From contig QKCL01000044.1 of assembly GCA_003246895.1 (NCBI GenBank), positions 1-34,194 on the forward strand: DNA of 34,194 nt, written 5' to 3'. The DNA is from Spirochaetota bacterium. GTDB lineage: Bacteria; Spirochaetota; UBA4802; UBA5550. Positions 8,603-17,237 of this stretch are shown here, piece by piece; position 1 is the stretch's first letter; the number at the start of each line of letters is the position of its first letter. The translations under genes were made by a program, and so were the position numbers. The notes beneath the pieces are model-generated. The model did not search any database. It was not told where the DNA came from and was given only the letters and a program-made list of their open reading frames with translations.

Positions 8603-9767
8603 TAAAAACGGTTATTATGGTAAATTCGGCGGTAAATTTCTCCCCGAAACTCTCGTGCCTGCCCTTAAACAGATAGAGGAAAGCTACGAAAAATTCATAA
8701 ATGACACAGAAGCGCAGGCGAAACTCAATGACCTTCTGAAAAGATATGCGGGCCGCCCCACTCCAATTTATTTTGCAGAAAATCTTTCCAATCTACTGGA
8801 TGTGGAGATATACCTCAAGAGAGAAGACCTTGTCCACACGGGGGCGCACAAACTGAACAATGCCCTGGGACAGGCTCTCCTTGCGAAATACATGGGCAAG
8901 ACAAGGCTCATCGCAGAGACCGGCGCGGGACAGCACGGTGTTGCAACGGCAACATGCGCAGCCCTCATGGGCATGGAATGCGAAGTCTTCATGGGAAAGG
9001 TCGATGTCGACAGGCAGTCTCCCAATGTAAAAAGAATGAAACTTCTAGGGACAAAGGTTACTCCGGTTTACAGCGGAAGCAAGACCCTCAAGGATGCAAT
9101 AAATGCTGCCATGCAGGACTGGGTTGCAACTGTGCAGAATACACACTACATTCTTGGATCTGTTGTTGGTGCCCACCCATTCCCAATGATAGTGAGGGAC
9201 TTTCAGTCTGTAATAAGCAAAGAAGCTGTTCCTCAGTTCCTTGAAATTGCAGGGCGTCACCCGGACTGTGTGGTTGCTTCAGTTGGAGGAGGGAGCAACG
9301 CTGCAGGAATCTTTGCCAAATACCTTGAGGTTGAAGGAGTCAAACTCATCGGTGTCGAGGCAGGAGGACGTTCCAATAAAGACGGTGACCACAGCGCCAA
9401 ACTGAACTACGGCCGACCCGGAATCGTGCACGGAAACTTTACATACATACTCCAGACAGATGAGGGGAACCTCATGCCTGTACATTCTGTATCTGCAGGC
9501 CTCGACTATCCTGCTGTGGGTCCCGAACACAGTTATCTCAAGGACATAGGCGCCGCAGTATATGAAACCTGCTCAGACAGGGAGGCACTGGATGCATTTC
9601 AGGCACTCTGCAGACATGAGGGAATAATACCGGCACTTGAAAGCAGCCATGCCCTTGGCCATGTCATGGCACATAAAGAGAAATACAAAGGGCAGAAGGT
9701 TCTGATAAACCTTTCAGGCCGGGGCGATAAGGATATGCCTATTATAGAAGAGGAGCTGGGACTATGA
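8586..9767 (+). CDS. trpB: Tryptophan synthase beta subunit
   Basis: 393 aa, canonical TrpB1 type. It begins with the typical [20 protein letters not shown] segment. The PLP Lys lies in [13 protein letters not shown], followed by [14 protein letters not shown], the glycine-rich phosphate-binding GGGSNAAG, and GVEAGG. It condenses indole with serine in a complex with TrpA. A strong AAGGAGG sits 6 nt before the ATG, inside the end of trpF, so beta subunits are probably made efficiently. The stop overlaps the trpA start (ATGA), as expected for subunits made in equal amounts. Confidence 0.97.
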   Translation: MERVPDKNGYYGKFGGKFLPETLVPALKQIEESYEKFINDTEAQAKLNDLLKRYAGRPTPIYFAENLSNLLDVEIYLKREDLVHTGAHKLNNALGQALLAKYMGKTRLIAETGAGQHGVATATCAALMGMECEVFMGKVDVDRQSPNVKRMKLLGTKVTPVYSGSKTLKDAINAAMQDWVATVQNTHYILGSVVGAHPFPMIVRDFQSVISKEAVPQFLEIAGRHPDCVVASVGGGSNAAGIFAKYLEVEGVKLIGVEAGGRSNKDGDHSAKLNYGRPGIVHGNFTYILQTDEGNLMPVHSVSAGLDYPAVGPEHSYLKDIGAAVYETCSDREALDAFQALCRHEGIIPALESSHALGHVMAHKEKYKGQKVLINLSGRGDKDMPIIEEELGL

Positions 9768-10504
9768 CACAATATAACGGATTCTATTTAATGGGAAACT
9801 ATCCCGACAGAGATACATTTATTGAAGCTGCAGCACAGGGTCTTCAGCACTTCGACTTTCTTGAGGTTGGAATTCCATTCAGCGACCCAATCGCAGACGG
9901 TACTGCAATTGCTGAGGCCGCACAAAAAGCACTGGACAGCGGTGTAAACCTTGCAGGCATACTTGAAAGCATAAAGGCGGTCAGAGAAAGAGTAAGTCCT
10001 GAAAAGGACATATATCTTATGACCTATGCGAATATAATATTCAACCACGAAGAGACTCTCAAGAGCGAAGAATTCAAGAAGCTTAATGTGAAGGGGCTCA
10101 TCGTACCCGATGTTCCATCAAGCGAAGACTTCTTCTTCACAGGAGAAAACGCCCTGGACGGCCTGGAGATAATCACATTTCTCACTCCTGAAACTGAAGA
10201 TGAAACAATAAAGAAAGCCTCGGGAAGGTCAAACTCCTTCATATACTTTATCTCAACACGTGGAATCACAGGCGGCTCCATGAAACTCGACAATGACACA
10301 ATGGCAAAAATAGACCTTGCAAAGAGTTCATCAACCTGCCCTGTTGTTCTTGGATTCGGGATCAGGGATTCCGATTCAGCAAAAACTGCACTTGAACACT
10401 GTGACGGATTCATAATGGGAACTGTGCTGATTCAGAAACTGAATGATAAAGGCCTTGATGGATTCAAAAAATTTACGGACGAGCTTTTCGGGGAGCTGGG
10501 GTAA
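9764..10504 (+). CDS. trpA: Tryptophan synthase alpha subunit
   Basis: 246 aa, slightly short of the usual 260-270. It cleaves indole-3-glycerol phosphate to indole, which passes to Trp[18 protein letters not shown] contains both catalytic acids (Glu of LEVG and Asp of PIADG). [26 protein letters not shown] and GFGIRDSD follow in family order. The shortening is mainly at the N-terminus ([14 protein letters not shown] instead of a longer helix 0) and does not touch known catalytic positions. It is the last gene of the operon; a bidirectional-looking terminator lies at 10685-10713. Confidence 0.95.
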   Translation: MTQYNGFYLMGNYPDRDTFIEAAAQGLQHFDFLEVGIPFSDPIADGTAIAEAAQKALDSGVNLAGILESIKAVRERVSPEKDIYLMTYANIIFNHEETLKSEEFKKLNVKGLIVPDVPSSEDFFFTGENALDGLEIITFLTPETEDETIKKASGRSNSFIYFISTRGITGGSMKLDNDTMAKIDLAKSSSTCPVVLGFGIRDSDSAKTALEHCDGFIMGTVLIQKLNDKGLDGFKKFTDELFGELG

Positions 10505-10543
10505 CCACAGATTAACACAGATTTTTAAAGGAGCTAAACACAA

Positions 10544-10654
10544 ATGGATTGCTCATTTGATTCTGTAGGGCATGAGGATGACATCTGTATTTCAGATATA
10601 ATAGTAAGGGAAAAAAAATATTTTTTAACATTAACTTTCCTTGGACTTGTATAA
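10544..10654 (+). CDS. Possible 36-aa small ORF after trpA
   Basis: An ATG at 10544 follows AAAGGAG by 10 nt and opens a 36-codon frame beginning MDCSFDSVGHEDD and ending in a hydrophobic TLTFLGL. It sits between trpA and the terminator at 10685-10713, so it would be transcribed with the trp operon. A CCACAGATTAACACAGAT repeat unit (10505-10522) precedes it. Nothing in the peptide identifies a family. It may be a chance frame. Confidence 0.2.
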   Translation: MDCSFDSVGHEDDICISDIIVREKKYFLTLTFLGLV

Positions 10655-10684
10655 CTTCCCTAAATTATCTGAATTCATTATATT

Positions 10685-10713
10685 AAAAACTCCGGGGATT
10701 CCGGAGTTTTTTT
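10685..10713. terminator. Bidirectional terminator between trpA and the RHH-like gene
   Basis: Stem AAAAACTCCGG (10685-10695) and CCGGAGTTTTT (10701-10711) with loop GGATT; a T run follows on the plus strand and the A run preceding it gives a T run on the minus strand. It can serve both the trp operon and the convergent gene at 10728-11003. Confidence 0.85.
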
Positions 10714-10727
10714 CTCTTTTTAGAAAA

Positions 10728-11003
10728 CTACTCAAACGTCCGTAGCCCTGCCTCAAGCAAATCTGCTACAACATCATTTATATTTTTATCCTTTTCCCTG
10801 GCAAAATTTTGAATTTTTTCTACCAGATCGATATTGATTTTTACGGCAAAGGGGACCAGACCCATGGCCTGGTCAAGCTTGCGCTGTTCTCTTTTATCCA
10901 ATACTTTGGCATCACCATTGGAAAACAGGTTTGATTCACTCTTAGATTTTACTTTGTTTTGTATTTTATGGCCTAGATTTTTTGCCAGATCTGTTCTTTT
11001 CAT
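10728..11003 (-). CDS. Small putative ribbon-helix-helix DNA-binding protein
   Basis: 91 aa. The first half is very basic and probably unstructured (KNLGHKIQNKVKSKSESN). The second half reads VPFAVKINIDLVEKIQNFAREKDKNINDVVADLLEAGL, which has the spacing of a ribbon-helix-helix fold (short strand, helix, turn, second helix ending in a conserved hydrophobic-Gly), as in the CopG/Arc/ParG groups. It could be a local repressor or a partition-type protein. No partner toxin or ParA gene is adjacent. AAAGGAAATGCG supplies the ribosome-binding site before ATG 11003. The family call rests on pattern only. Confidence 0.6.
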   Translation of the reverse strand: MKRTDLAKNLGHKIQNKVKSKSESNLFSNGDAKVLDKREQRKLDQAMGLVPFAVKINIDLVEKIQNFAREKDKNINDVVADLLEAGLRTFE

Positions 11004-11576
11004 CGCATTTCCTTTAATTTATTCCGGATTAATTTGAAAATCTATATGATTTTATTAAATAAGGCTGTAAAGTGTAAAAATAAAAATTTCACCACAGATC
11101 TATCGGTTGATCAGGAACTAATTATGATTGTGATCAACCGGTTTCACACAGTAAATGCCGAAATCTTACTCTTAACATCCCCTCCTTATACTATGAGGCC
11201 CCTGCATTCCGCTACGCTACTGCAGGGATGGCAGCATCCTAAACCATCTGTATTCATCTTCTTTCAATATATGTGTAAATCTAACGAAGTGAGTGGTGAT
11301 CCTTTTTCTTTTCAGCACATATATTTCATATCCGTGGTTCTAACTCTTTCTCATTGAAAAACACTCTGGCAAAGCAGGCAGAACCATAAAGTCTTAATGC
11401 CACATAGTGCCTTTATAAAAACCAAAGAATACTGTTTTTACAGAATATTCAATCCCTTAGATTGAGTATTATATTTTTTATCTTGATTATACAATATCTT
11501 ACAGTTAAAAGGTATTTTCATAAGAAAAAAAGCCATTCGCTCACTTTCAAACCAGACTATTAAAAAGAAGAACTAA
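11004..11576. other. Gap with degenerate intergenic elements
   Basis: No convincing gene. Contents: TTTCACCACAGAT near 11087; a perfect 10-bp inverted repeat CGGTTGATCA (11104-11113) / TGATCAACCG (11131-11140); a CCCTGCA/TGCAGGG inverted repeat (11200-11206, 11221-11227) flanking TTCCGCTACGCTAC; and an inverted CCGTGGTTC near 11331 that would close a roughly 250-bp element. TTACAGAATATTCAATCCCT at 11438 resembles a stretch at 13431. Confidence 0.5.
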
Positions 11577-11798
11577 ATGGAAAATTTTACAGACATAGAT
11601 GAAAGAATTACAGAACTTGAAATAAGGCTCACCCTTCAGGAAAATATAATTTCAGAATTGAAAGATGTCATTTATTCTCAGCAGAAGAGTATTGATAAAC
11701 TTGAAGCTAAAATTTCGAAACTGGAGACAATTTCCAAAGATATTTCTTTATCCAATGTAAAAGATATTTCAGAAGAATCACCTCCGCCTCATTATTAG
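11577..11798 (+). CDS. slyX: SlyX family protein
   Basis: 73 aa. The N-terminal 55 residues are a continuous amphipathic coiled coil (DIDERITELEIRLTLQEN, then SELKDVIYSQQKSIDKLE), followed by a short linker and the family-typical C-terminal ending PPPHY. SlyX proteins are small and cytoplasmic, with no established biochemical function; the E. coli gene was found next to slyD. The AAGAAG upstream is a moderate ribosome-binding site. The gene stands alone between two gaps, with no slyD nearby. Confidence 0.85.
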   Translation: MENFTDIDERITELEIRLTLQENIISELKDVIYSQQKSIDKLEAKISKLETISKDISLSNVKDISEESPPPHY

Positions 11799-11981
11799 AC
11801 AGTCATGGGCATAGTGATAAAAGTCTGTTAAGGTTAATCGTCAATATAAGACCCGTTTTTTCAGAAATTTTGCGGTGAGGCTGCTGAACCGTTCCCTACC
11901 CTCAAAATTTTTCAACGATGGATAAAATTAAACACAGGGCTTCAGCCGTTGATAATGACAATTCTCATGTTTTATTAAGAC

Positions 11982-12013
11982 GCAGAAACCGATCCATCCT
12001 GACCGGTTTCTGC
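11982..12013 (-). terminator. Hairpin downstream of trpS
   Basis: Perfect 10-bp stem GCAGAAACCG (11982-11991) / CGGTTTCTGC (12004-12013) with a 12-nt loop, about 30 nt past the trpS stop. No T run follows on the minus strand, so it may be a processing or stabilising hairpin rather than a classical intrinsic terminator. Confidence 0.4.
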
Positions 12014-12041
12014 ATATGAAGAGAATCCTTTTCTTGTAGTA

Positions 12042-13127
12042 TTAAAGTTCCATATTCATCGATTTTCTGACTTCTGTCAAAGTGGTTTCTGCAACTTCTC
12101 TGGCTTTCGCAACCCCCTGCTTAAGTACGTCCCGGACGTGATCCAGATTGGCCTCAAGTTCTCTTCGTCTTTCACGGTGAGGCCGAAGGTACTCGTTGAG
12201 TGATTCGGTAAGCATGCTTTTCAGCATTCCCGAACCGCCGTCTCCGATTTTTCCTGCAATAGCTTCCGGCGCATCTCCGGTACACAGAGAGATGAGGAGA
12301 AGAAGATTTGATACTTCCGGTCTGTTTTCTGGATCGTAGGTGATATTCCTTTCAGAATCTGTTTTTGCCTTTTTGATGAGTTTCGCAGTTTCATCCTCGG
12401 TGGAGGAGAGCATGACCGCGTTATTCCGGCTTTTACTCATCTTCTGGGAGCCGTCGAGTCCGAGAATTACAGGAGACTTGCTGAGAAGAGCAAGAGGCTC
12501 CGGAAAAACTGTCTGCTGAGCAGCAAAGCGGTCGTTAAATCGTCGAGCAATTGTACGTGTAAGCTCAAGGTGAGGAAGCTGATCCCGGCCCACGGGCACC
12601 ACGTTTGCTTTGCAGAAGAGAATATCCGCCGCCTGATGAACAGGGTAGGTGTACATCCCTGCATTGATTTTTTTCTGGCCTGCTGCCTGTATTTCTTCCT
12701 TTACTGTAGGATTTCTATCAAGCTCAGCATTGGTTACAAGTGTTAAAAAAGGAATAAGAAGCTGGTTCAGTTCCGGCACATGGCTGTGTGGGAAAATCGC
12801 CAGACTTCTCTTCGATGGATCGAGGCCTGCAGCAAGATAGTCAATAGTCAGCTGGGTTACGTTTTCAGATATATTTTCAAAGGTATCGCGATCAGTAAGA
12901 ACCTGGTAGTCGGCAATAACAATAAATGTTTCTACGCCAAGCTCATGGAGGCGTACACGGTTCAAGAGTGAACCGAAAAGATGGCCGATGTGCAGGCGTC
13001 CCGTAGGCCGGTCTCCGGTAAGAACACGAAACTTTTCAGGATTTGAGACCAGCTGTTTTTCAAGTTCATTGCTTTTTGCAAGTGCAGTTTCAAAGGTTTT
13101 ATAATCAATCTGGGTTTCTTCTCCCAT
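12042..13127 (-). CDS. trpS: Tryptophanyl-tRNA synthetase
   Basis: 361 aa class I aminoacyl-tRNA synthetase that charges tRNA-Trp. RPTGRLHIGHLFGSLLN carries the HIGH signature near residue 47, and KMSKSRNNAVML the KMSKS loop near residue 230. TNAELDRNPTVKEE, INAGMYTYPVHQAADIL and VGRDQLPHLELTR are typical TrpRS active-site segments. The C-terminus is an alpha-helical anticodon-binding region. GAGAGGA lies 5 nt before the start. No T-box consensus was seen in the upstream region. It lies 1.5 kb from the trp operon but on the opposite strand, with other genes between, so common regulation is not implied. Confidence 0.96.
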   Translation of the reverse strand: MGEETQIDYKTFETALAKSNELEKQLVSNPEKFRVLTGDRPTGRLHIGHLFGSLLNRVRLHELGVETFIVIADYQVLTDRDTFENISENVTQLTIDYLAAGLDPSKRSLAIFPHSHVPELNQLLIPFLTLVTNAELDRNPTVKEEIQAAGQKKINAGMYTYPVHQAADILFCKANVVPVGRDQLPHLELTRTIARRFNDRFAAQQTVFPEPLALLSKSPVILGLDGSQKMSKSRNNAVMLSSTEDETAKLIKKAKTDSERNITYDPENRPEVSNLLLLISLCTGDAPEAIAGKIGDGGSGMLKSMLTESLNEYLRPHRERRRELEANLDHVRDVLKQGVAKAREVAETTLTEVRKSMNMEL

Positions 13128-13673
13128 GTCAATCCTCTCATTTAAAAAGTGTAGTAATTTCTGTTAATTTTAATTCAGTACATATTCCGATAAAGTTCCA
13201 TCTTTTGACAATCAAACTTTTATCAGTTTTACTAAAAACAGCTTATTGCGAAAAGGATCAAGAAAAAAAAGATTAAAATTTTTCAGCCTGTATATTGTGT
13301 TCTTTGGATTAATAAGAATTTCTTGGCTATTATTAGCTTCCAGAAGCTCCTTGCCTGAGATTGCTGCAGATCGCCCACTGCCGTACATTTCATCTCTTGA
13401 AAAAACAAATAGAGGATAGAACTGCCCTCTTTACAGAATATACAGTCCCTGAGACTAAATAATTGAAACTTACTAAGTAACCAAGAGAAAACACCTAAAT
13501 CACGGCGGCATCCTCCTTTTAATATGCAGGAGAGATAGAAGGCCTTGAATTATTCCTGCCAATAGTGCAAACGGTTTGACCTTTTTTCAGACCTCCTTTC
13601 ATTTACTGAATGAAGATTAGTATAATCAAGGATTTATGCTAGCTAGCCTGCTTATTTTTTAAACATTTTACAC
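13128..13673. other. Gap upstream of trpS
   Basis: No gene found. TTACAGAATATACAGTCCCT at 13431 matches 11438 over about 31 positions with about 25 identities, so the two gaps share a degenerate repeat. The rest shows no strong hairpins or motifs. Confidence 0.45.
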
Positions 13674-13701
13674 AAAGAGGGATGCTTCAGCATCCCTCTT
13701 T
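13674..13701 (-). terminator. Terminator of the hydrogenase operon
   Basis: Perfect 13-bp stem AAAGAGGGATGCT / AGCATCCCTCTTT with a 2-nt centre, about 55 nt downstream of the hydA stop on the minus strand. The stem's own A/T end supplies part of the U-tract; the tail beyond is only moderately T-rich. Confidence 0.65.
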
Positions 13702-13754
13702 AACATCTATATTTCACAACCCATTGTGCTGTTTAAAGTTTTATTCTTTCATTT

Positions 13755-15488
13755 CTACTTTGCAGTTAAATTTTTCCGATCGGTATATTTCGTATGCAGC
13801 AATTTATGTGATTTTTCTCCAAGAGGCGCAATGAGGAAATATTCATAAATTTCCTTAATTTCAGGATTTTCATGGGATTTTCTGATCGGCATGTTCCTGT
13901 CAACCTCATAGATTGACTCAATACGCTTCTTGCGAATATCAGTGGTTGTTCCATAGGGCTGTCCGCCGCCGCCGATACAGCCGCCGGGACAGCACATGAC
14001 TTCAATAAATGTATAATCTCCTTCACCGGACTTGATCATTTCCATCATCTGTTTCGCATTTGAAAGGCCATGTGAAACCGCAACATTAACATTCTGTCCT
14101 GCAAGGTTGACCGATGCACTCTTAATGCCTTCAAATCCGCGCACATCTTCAAACTCCATTTTTTCAAGTGTCTCACCGGTGACCACTTCATAGACAGTTC
14201 TAAGAGCCGCTTCCATAACTCCGCCGGTTGCACCGAATAATGCCGCAGCGCCCGTTGACTTCCCGAGGGGTGAATCAGGCTCACTATCAGGAAGATCGTC
14301 GAACTCAATACCCGCCTGCTTAATCATCCTTCCAAATTCACGTGTTGTCAATACAATATCAACATCCTGAAATCCACTATCATTCATTTCCGGACGGGCA
14401 GCCTCATATTTCTTCGCCGTACAGGGCATAATGGATACCACACAGATATCCTCTGCGGGAACTCCTGACTTTTCAGCATAGTACGTCTTTGCCACCGCGC
14501 CGAACATCTGTTGAGGCGATTTACAGCTTGAAACATGGGGCAGCATTTCCGGATAATAATGCTCAATATATTTGATCCAGCCCGGACTGCATGATGTGAT
14601 CATGGGTAATACACCGCCATTTTGAATCCGGTGCAGCAGTTCATTTCCCTCTTCCATAATAGTCAAATCGGCACTGAAATTCGTATCAAACACACGATCA
14701 AAACCGAGCATACGAAGGGCTGAAAACATCTTCAAAGTGGAAATCGATCCCGGCGGCATACCGAATTCCTCGGCGATGGATACACGGACCGCCGGTGCGA
14801 CCTGAACGACAACATGTTTTTTAGGATCTCCAATGACATCCCAAACTTCAGCGGTGTTATCCTTTTCATAAATCGCCCCAACCGGACATGCAAGCACACA
14901 CTGACCGCAGAGAACACACGCAACTTCAGAAAGGCTCTTGCCGTATTCCGGAGTGATTTGAACGTCCGTGCTTCTGTAATGAGTAAACAGTATTCCCACC
15001 TGCTGAATATTGTTGCATGCTTCAACACAGCGGCCGCATTTTATACATTTATTCGGATCTCTAACCAGAACATTAGTCGAATCATCAATGGGCAGTTTAT
15101 CATGACGCTTTCTGCCCCGCACATTGCTTATGCCCAGCCGCTGTGACAGTTCCTGAAGTTCACAGGTGCCGTTTCTGATACAGGTCAAACATTCCTGAGG
15201 ATGGTCTGCCAGAATAAGCTCAACAACCGTACGGACCGCACTTCTAACTCTGGGCGAATCTGTTCTGATCTTCATTCCCTCAGCAACTTTCGTAGAACAG
15301 GATGCAACCAGATTTCTTACCCCTTCAACTTCAACCACACAGACGCGGCAATTCGCCTTCACATCCTGATCAGTATGATTACATAACGACGGTATCCTGA
15401 TTCCATTGGCCTTTGCAGCTTCTAAAATTGACAAGTCTTCATTTACAACAACATCTCTTCCGTTTAAATTTATTTGAACCGTTTGCAT
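13755..15488 (-). CDS. hydA: [FeFe] hydrogenase catalytic subunit, HydA/HndD type
   Basis: 577 aa, the length expected for the catalytic subunit of trimeric NAD(P)-linked [FeFe] hydrogenases. In order: an N-terminal [2Fe-2S] domain (Cys36, 47, 50, 64); a His-Cys3 [4Fe-4S] site (HPQECLTCIRNGTC, His96); two [4Fe-4S] clusters (CIKCGRCVEAC at 148-158, CVLCGQCVLAC at 191-201); then the H-cluster domain with TSCSPGW near 298-304, MPCTAKKYE, and EVMCCPGGCIGGGGQP. A C-terminal small-subunit-like helix region follows. The first H-cluster motif has Ser where the textbook form is TSCCPxW. It is cytoplasmic (no Tat signal). The ATG overlaps the hydB stop by one base. Maturases HydEFG are not in the window. 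Confidence 0.95.
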   Translation of the reverse strand: MQTVQINLNGRDVVVNEDLSILEAAKANGIRIPSLCNHTDQDVKANCRVCVVEVEGVRNLVASCSTKVAEGMKIRTDSPRVRSAVRTVVELILADHPQECLTCIRNGTCELQELSQRLGISNVRGRKRHDKLPIDDSTNVLVRDPNKCIKCGRCVEACNNIQQVGILFTHYRSTDVQITPEYGKSLSEVACVLCGQCVLACPVGAIYEKDNTAEVWDVIGDPKKHVVVQVAPAVRVSIAEEFGMPPGSISTLKMFSALRMLGFDRVFDTNFSADLTIMEEGNELLHRIQNGGVLPMITSCSPGWIKYIEHYYPEMLPHVSSCKSPQQMFGAVAKTYYAEKSGVPAEDICVVSIMPCTAKKYEAARPEMNDSGFQDVDIVLTTREFGRMIKQAGIEFDDLPDSEPDSPLGKSTGAAALFGATGGVMEAALRTVYEVVTGETLEKMEFEDVRGFEGIKSASVNLAGQNVNVAVSHGLSNAKQMMEMIKSGEGDYTFIEVMCCPGGCIGGGGQPYGTTTDIRKKRIESIYEVDRNMPIRKSHENPEIKEIYEYFLIAPLGEKSHKLLHTKYTDRKNLTAK

Positions 15489-16768
15489 TATGCTTTCTTC
15501 TCCACATCATCAGTATCGTTTACACAGGCTTCTTCATATTCTTTTCTGTAATGAACCAGAGAAGAAACCAGACTGTTTCCGGCAGCCTGGCCAAGACCGC
15601 AAAATGAAGCCTGCTGCATGGTAACGGCATAACGCTCGAGGGATTCGATATCACTTTTAGCCGCCTTCTCTTCAAGAAAATCCTCCACGATGCCGTCGAT
15701 CTGGCGAAGACCTTCACGACATGGTGTGCATTTCCCGCAACTCTCATGGAGGAAAAATTTAACCCTGTTTTGAACATTTTTAATAATTGAACGCGTATCA
15801 TCCAACACGAAAATCGCACCGGAACCTATGGTAATGCCGACTTCAGCGCATTTATTATAGTCAAGGGGAGTGTCAAGCATCTCCGGCGGCACCAGCACTC
15901 CAGACGCTCCGCCGATATTGACTGCTTTCACAGATCTCCTCGGAAGTGGGCCGCCGCCGAACTGCTCAATAATCTCTGCAAAAGTGATGCCGAAAGGCAC
16001 TTCTGCAATACCACGGTTATTTACATCACCTGATAATGAAATCAATTTTGTCCCTGAACTATTTTCTGTTCCCAGTGATGCATACCAGTCAGCACCCTTT
16101 TCAATAATCCTGGGAATATTTGCGAGTGTTTCCACATTATTGATCAACGTTGGTTTTCCCCATAATCCCGATTGAGTCGGATATGGCGGTTTAACCCTGG
16201 GACGGCCTTTTCGGCCTTCTATAGATGACAAAAGTGCTGTTTCTTCACCGCACAGATAACTTCCCGCACCGGAAAAAATATGCAGATCTAGACTGAAACC
16301 GGTTCCCATAATATTGTTTCCAAGCAGTCCCGCATTTTTTAACGCCTCTAAACTTTCTCTGAGTTTAAGCTGAACTTCAGGATACTCATGCCTCACATAG
16401 ATATAGCCCTTTGATGCACCAACCATATATGCCGCAATGGCAATCCCTTCAATGAGCTGATAGGGCAGGTGTCTCATTATAAAACGGTCTTTAAATGTTC
16501 CAGGCTCTCCTTCATCTGCGTTACATACTATATAGCGTTTTGTTTCTTCGTTTTTACGAACCATTTCAAGTTTAATCCCGGTAGGGAAAGCCGCTCCTCC
16601 CCTGCCCCGCAACCCGGATTTCTTGATTTCTTCAATGGATACTGACGGTTCATTTTCCAATGCCTTTTTTAATGCCGAGAATCCCCCCATGGCCCGATAG
16701 CCTTCCAGGTCTATATATTTATCCGGTTCAATGTCAAAAATGTAGTTTTCTTTCGAAAGTTTATTCAT
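15488..16768 (-). CDS. hydB: NuoF/HydB-like FMN subunit of the [FeFe] hydrogenase, compact form
   Basis: 426 aa. It holds the NADH- and FMN-binding core: SGLRGRGGAAFPTGIK, CNADEGEPGTFKDR, YIYVRHEYP and GAGSYLCGEETALL, then the N3-type [4Fe-4S] motif ESCGKCTPCREG with the distal Cys in CGLG. It oxidises or reduces NAD(P)H and passes electrons to HydA. It is shorter than HydB/HndC of classical bifurcating enzymes (about 600 aa): both the N-terminal thioredoxin-like [2Fe-2S] domain and the C-terminal two-[4Fe-4S] ferredoxin domain are absent, so it resembles NuoF of complex I. It overlaps hydC by 8 nt and hydA by 1 nt. Confidence 0.92.
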   Translation of the reverse strand: MNKLSKENYIFDIEPDKYIDLEGYRAMGGFSALKKALENEPSVSIEEIKKSGLRGRGGAAFPTGIKLEMVRKNEETKRYIVCNADEGEPGTFKDRFIMRHLPYQLIEGIAIAAYMVGASKGYIYVRHEYPEVQLKLRESLEALKNAGLLGNNIMGTGFSLDLHIFSGAGSYLCGEETALLSSIEGRKGRPRVKPPYPTQSGLWGKPTLINNVETLANIPRIIEKGADWYASLGTENSSGTKLISLSGDVNNRGIAEVPFGITFAEIIEQFGGGPLPRRSVKAVNIGGASGVLVPPEMLDTPLDYNKCAEVGITIGSGAIFVLDDTRSIIKNVQNRVKFFLHESCGKCTPCREGLRQIDGIVEDFLEEKAAKSDIESLERYAVTMQQASFCGLGQAAGNSLVSSLVHYRKEYEEACVNDTDDVEKKA

Positions 16769-17237
16769 GTTTGTCTGCCTCCATGATGTTTTTTAAAATC
16801 CCGATAGTTTCTTTGGGCGTCAGATTTCCATAAACCTGGTCGTCAATTTTAATTGCAGGAGACATATAACAGGCACCGAGACAGTTGACACTTTCAAGTG
16901 TAAAAAACTCGTCTTTTGTTGTCTCTCCAATTGTAATACCCAGGGTTTTTTCTATTGTCTTTAATATCTCCGCCTTGCCGTCATTTTCACATGGGGCATT
17001 CGAACAGACCCTGATAAGGTGAAACCCTCTCGGCTTCAATGATATCTCACTGTAAAAAGATGCGGTTGTATAAACCCTGCTTCTCGACACATTGAGCATC
17101 TGCGCGATCTGGTTAATATTTTCTTCGCTTACATAATTCCTGGGATCTGCGTCCTGCACTGAAAGCAAAATCTGCAGTAACGCATTTTTATTCATATCCT
17201 TGGGCTCAATGATGTTATAAATATTTGTTATCCCCAT
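16761..17237 (-). CDS. hydC: NuoE/HydC-like thioredoxin-fold [2Fe-2S] subunit
   Basis: 158 aa, normal for NuoE/HndA/HydC. An N-terminal helical domain (LLQILLSVQDADPRNYVSEE) is followed by a thioredoxin-like [2Fe-2S] domain with ligands in VCSNAPC and NCLGAC, about 40 residues apart. ACYMSPAIKIDDQVYGNLTP is the typical segment after the last ligand. It is the first gene of the hydrogenase operon. GAGGAG upstream of the ATG supports the start. It probably docks on HydB and supplies a [2Fe-2S] cluster near the FMN. Confidence 0.93.
   Translation of the reverse strand: MGITNIYNIIEPKDMNKNALLQILLSVQDADPRNYVSEENINQIAQMLNVSRSRVYTTASFYSEISLKPRGFHLIRVCSNAPCENDGKAEILKTIEKTLGITIGETTKDEFFTLESVNCLGACYMSPAIKIDDQVYGNLTPKETIGILKNIMEADKHE

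Noticed and set aside
13128-13670. T-box riboswitch upstream of trpS
   Set aside because: No AGGGTGGNACCGCG-like T-box sequence or following terminator hairpin was found on the minus strand.
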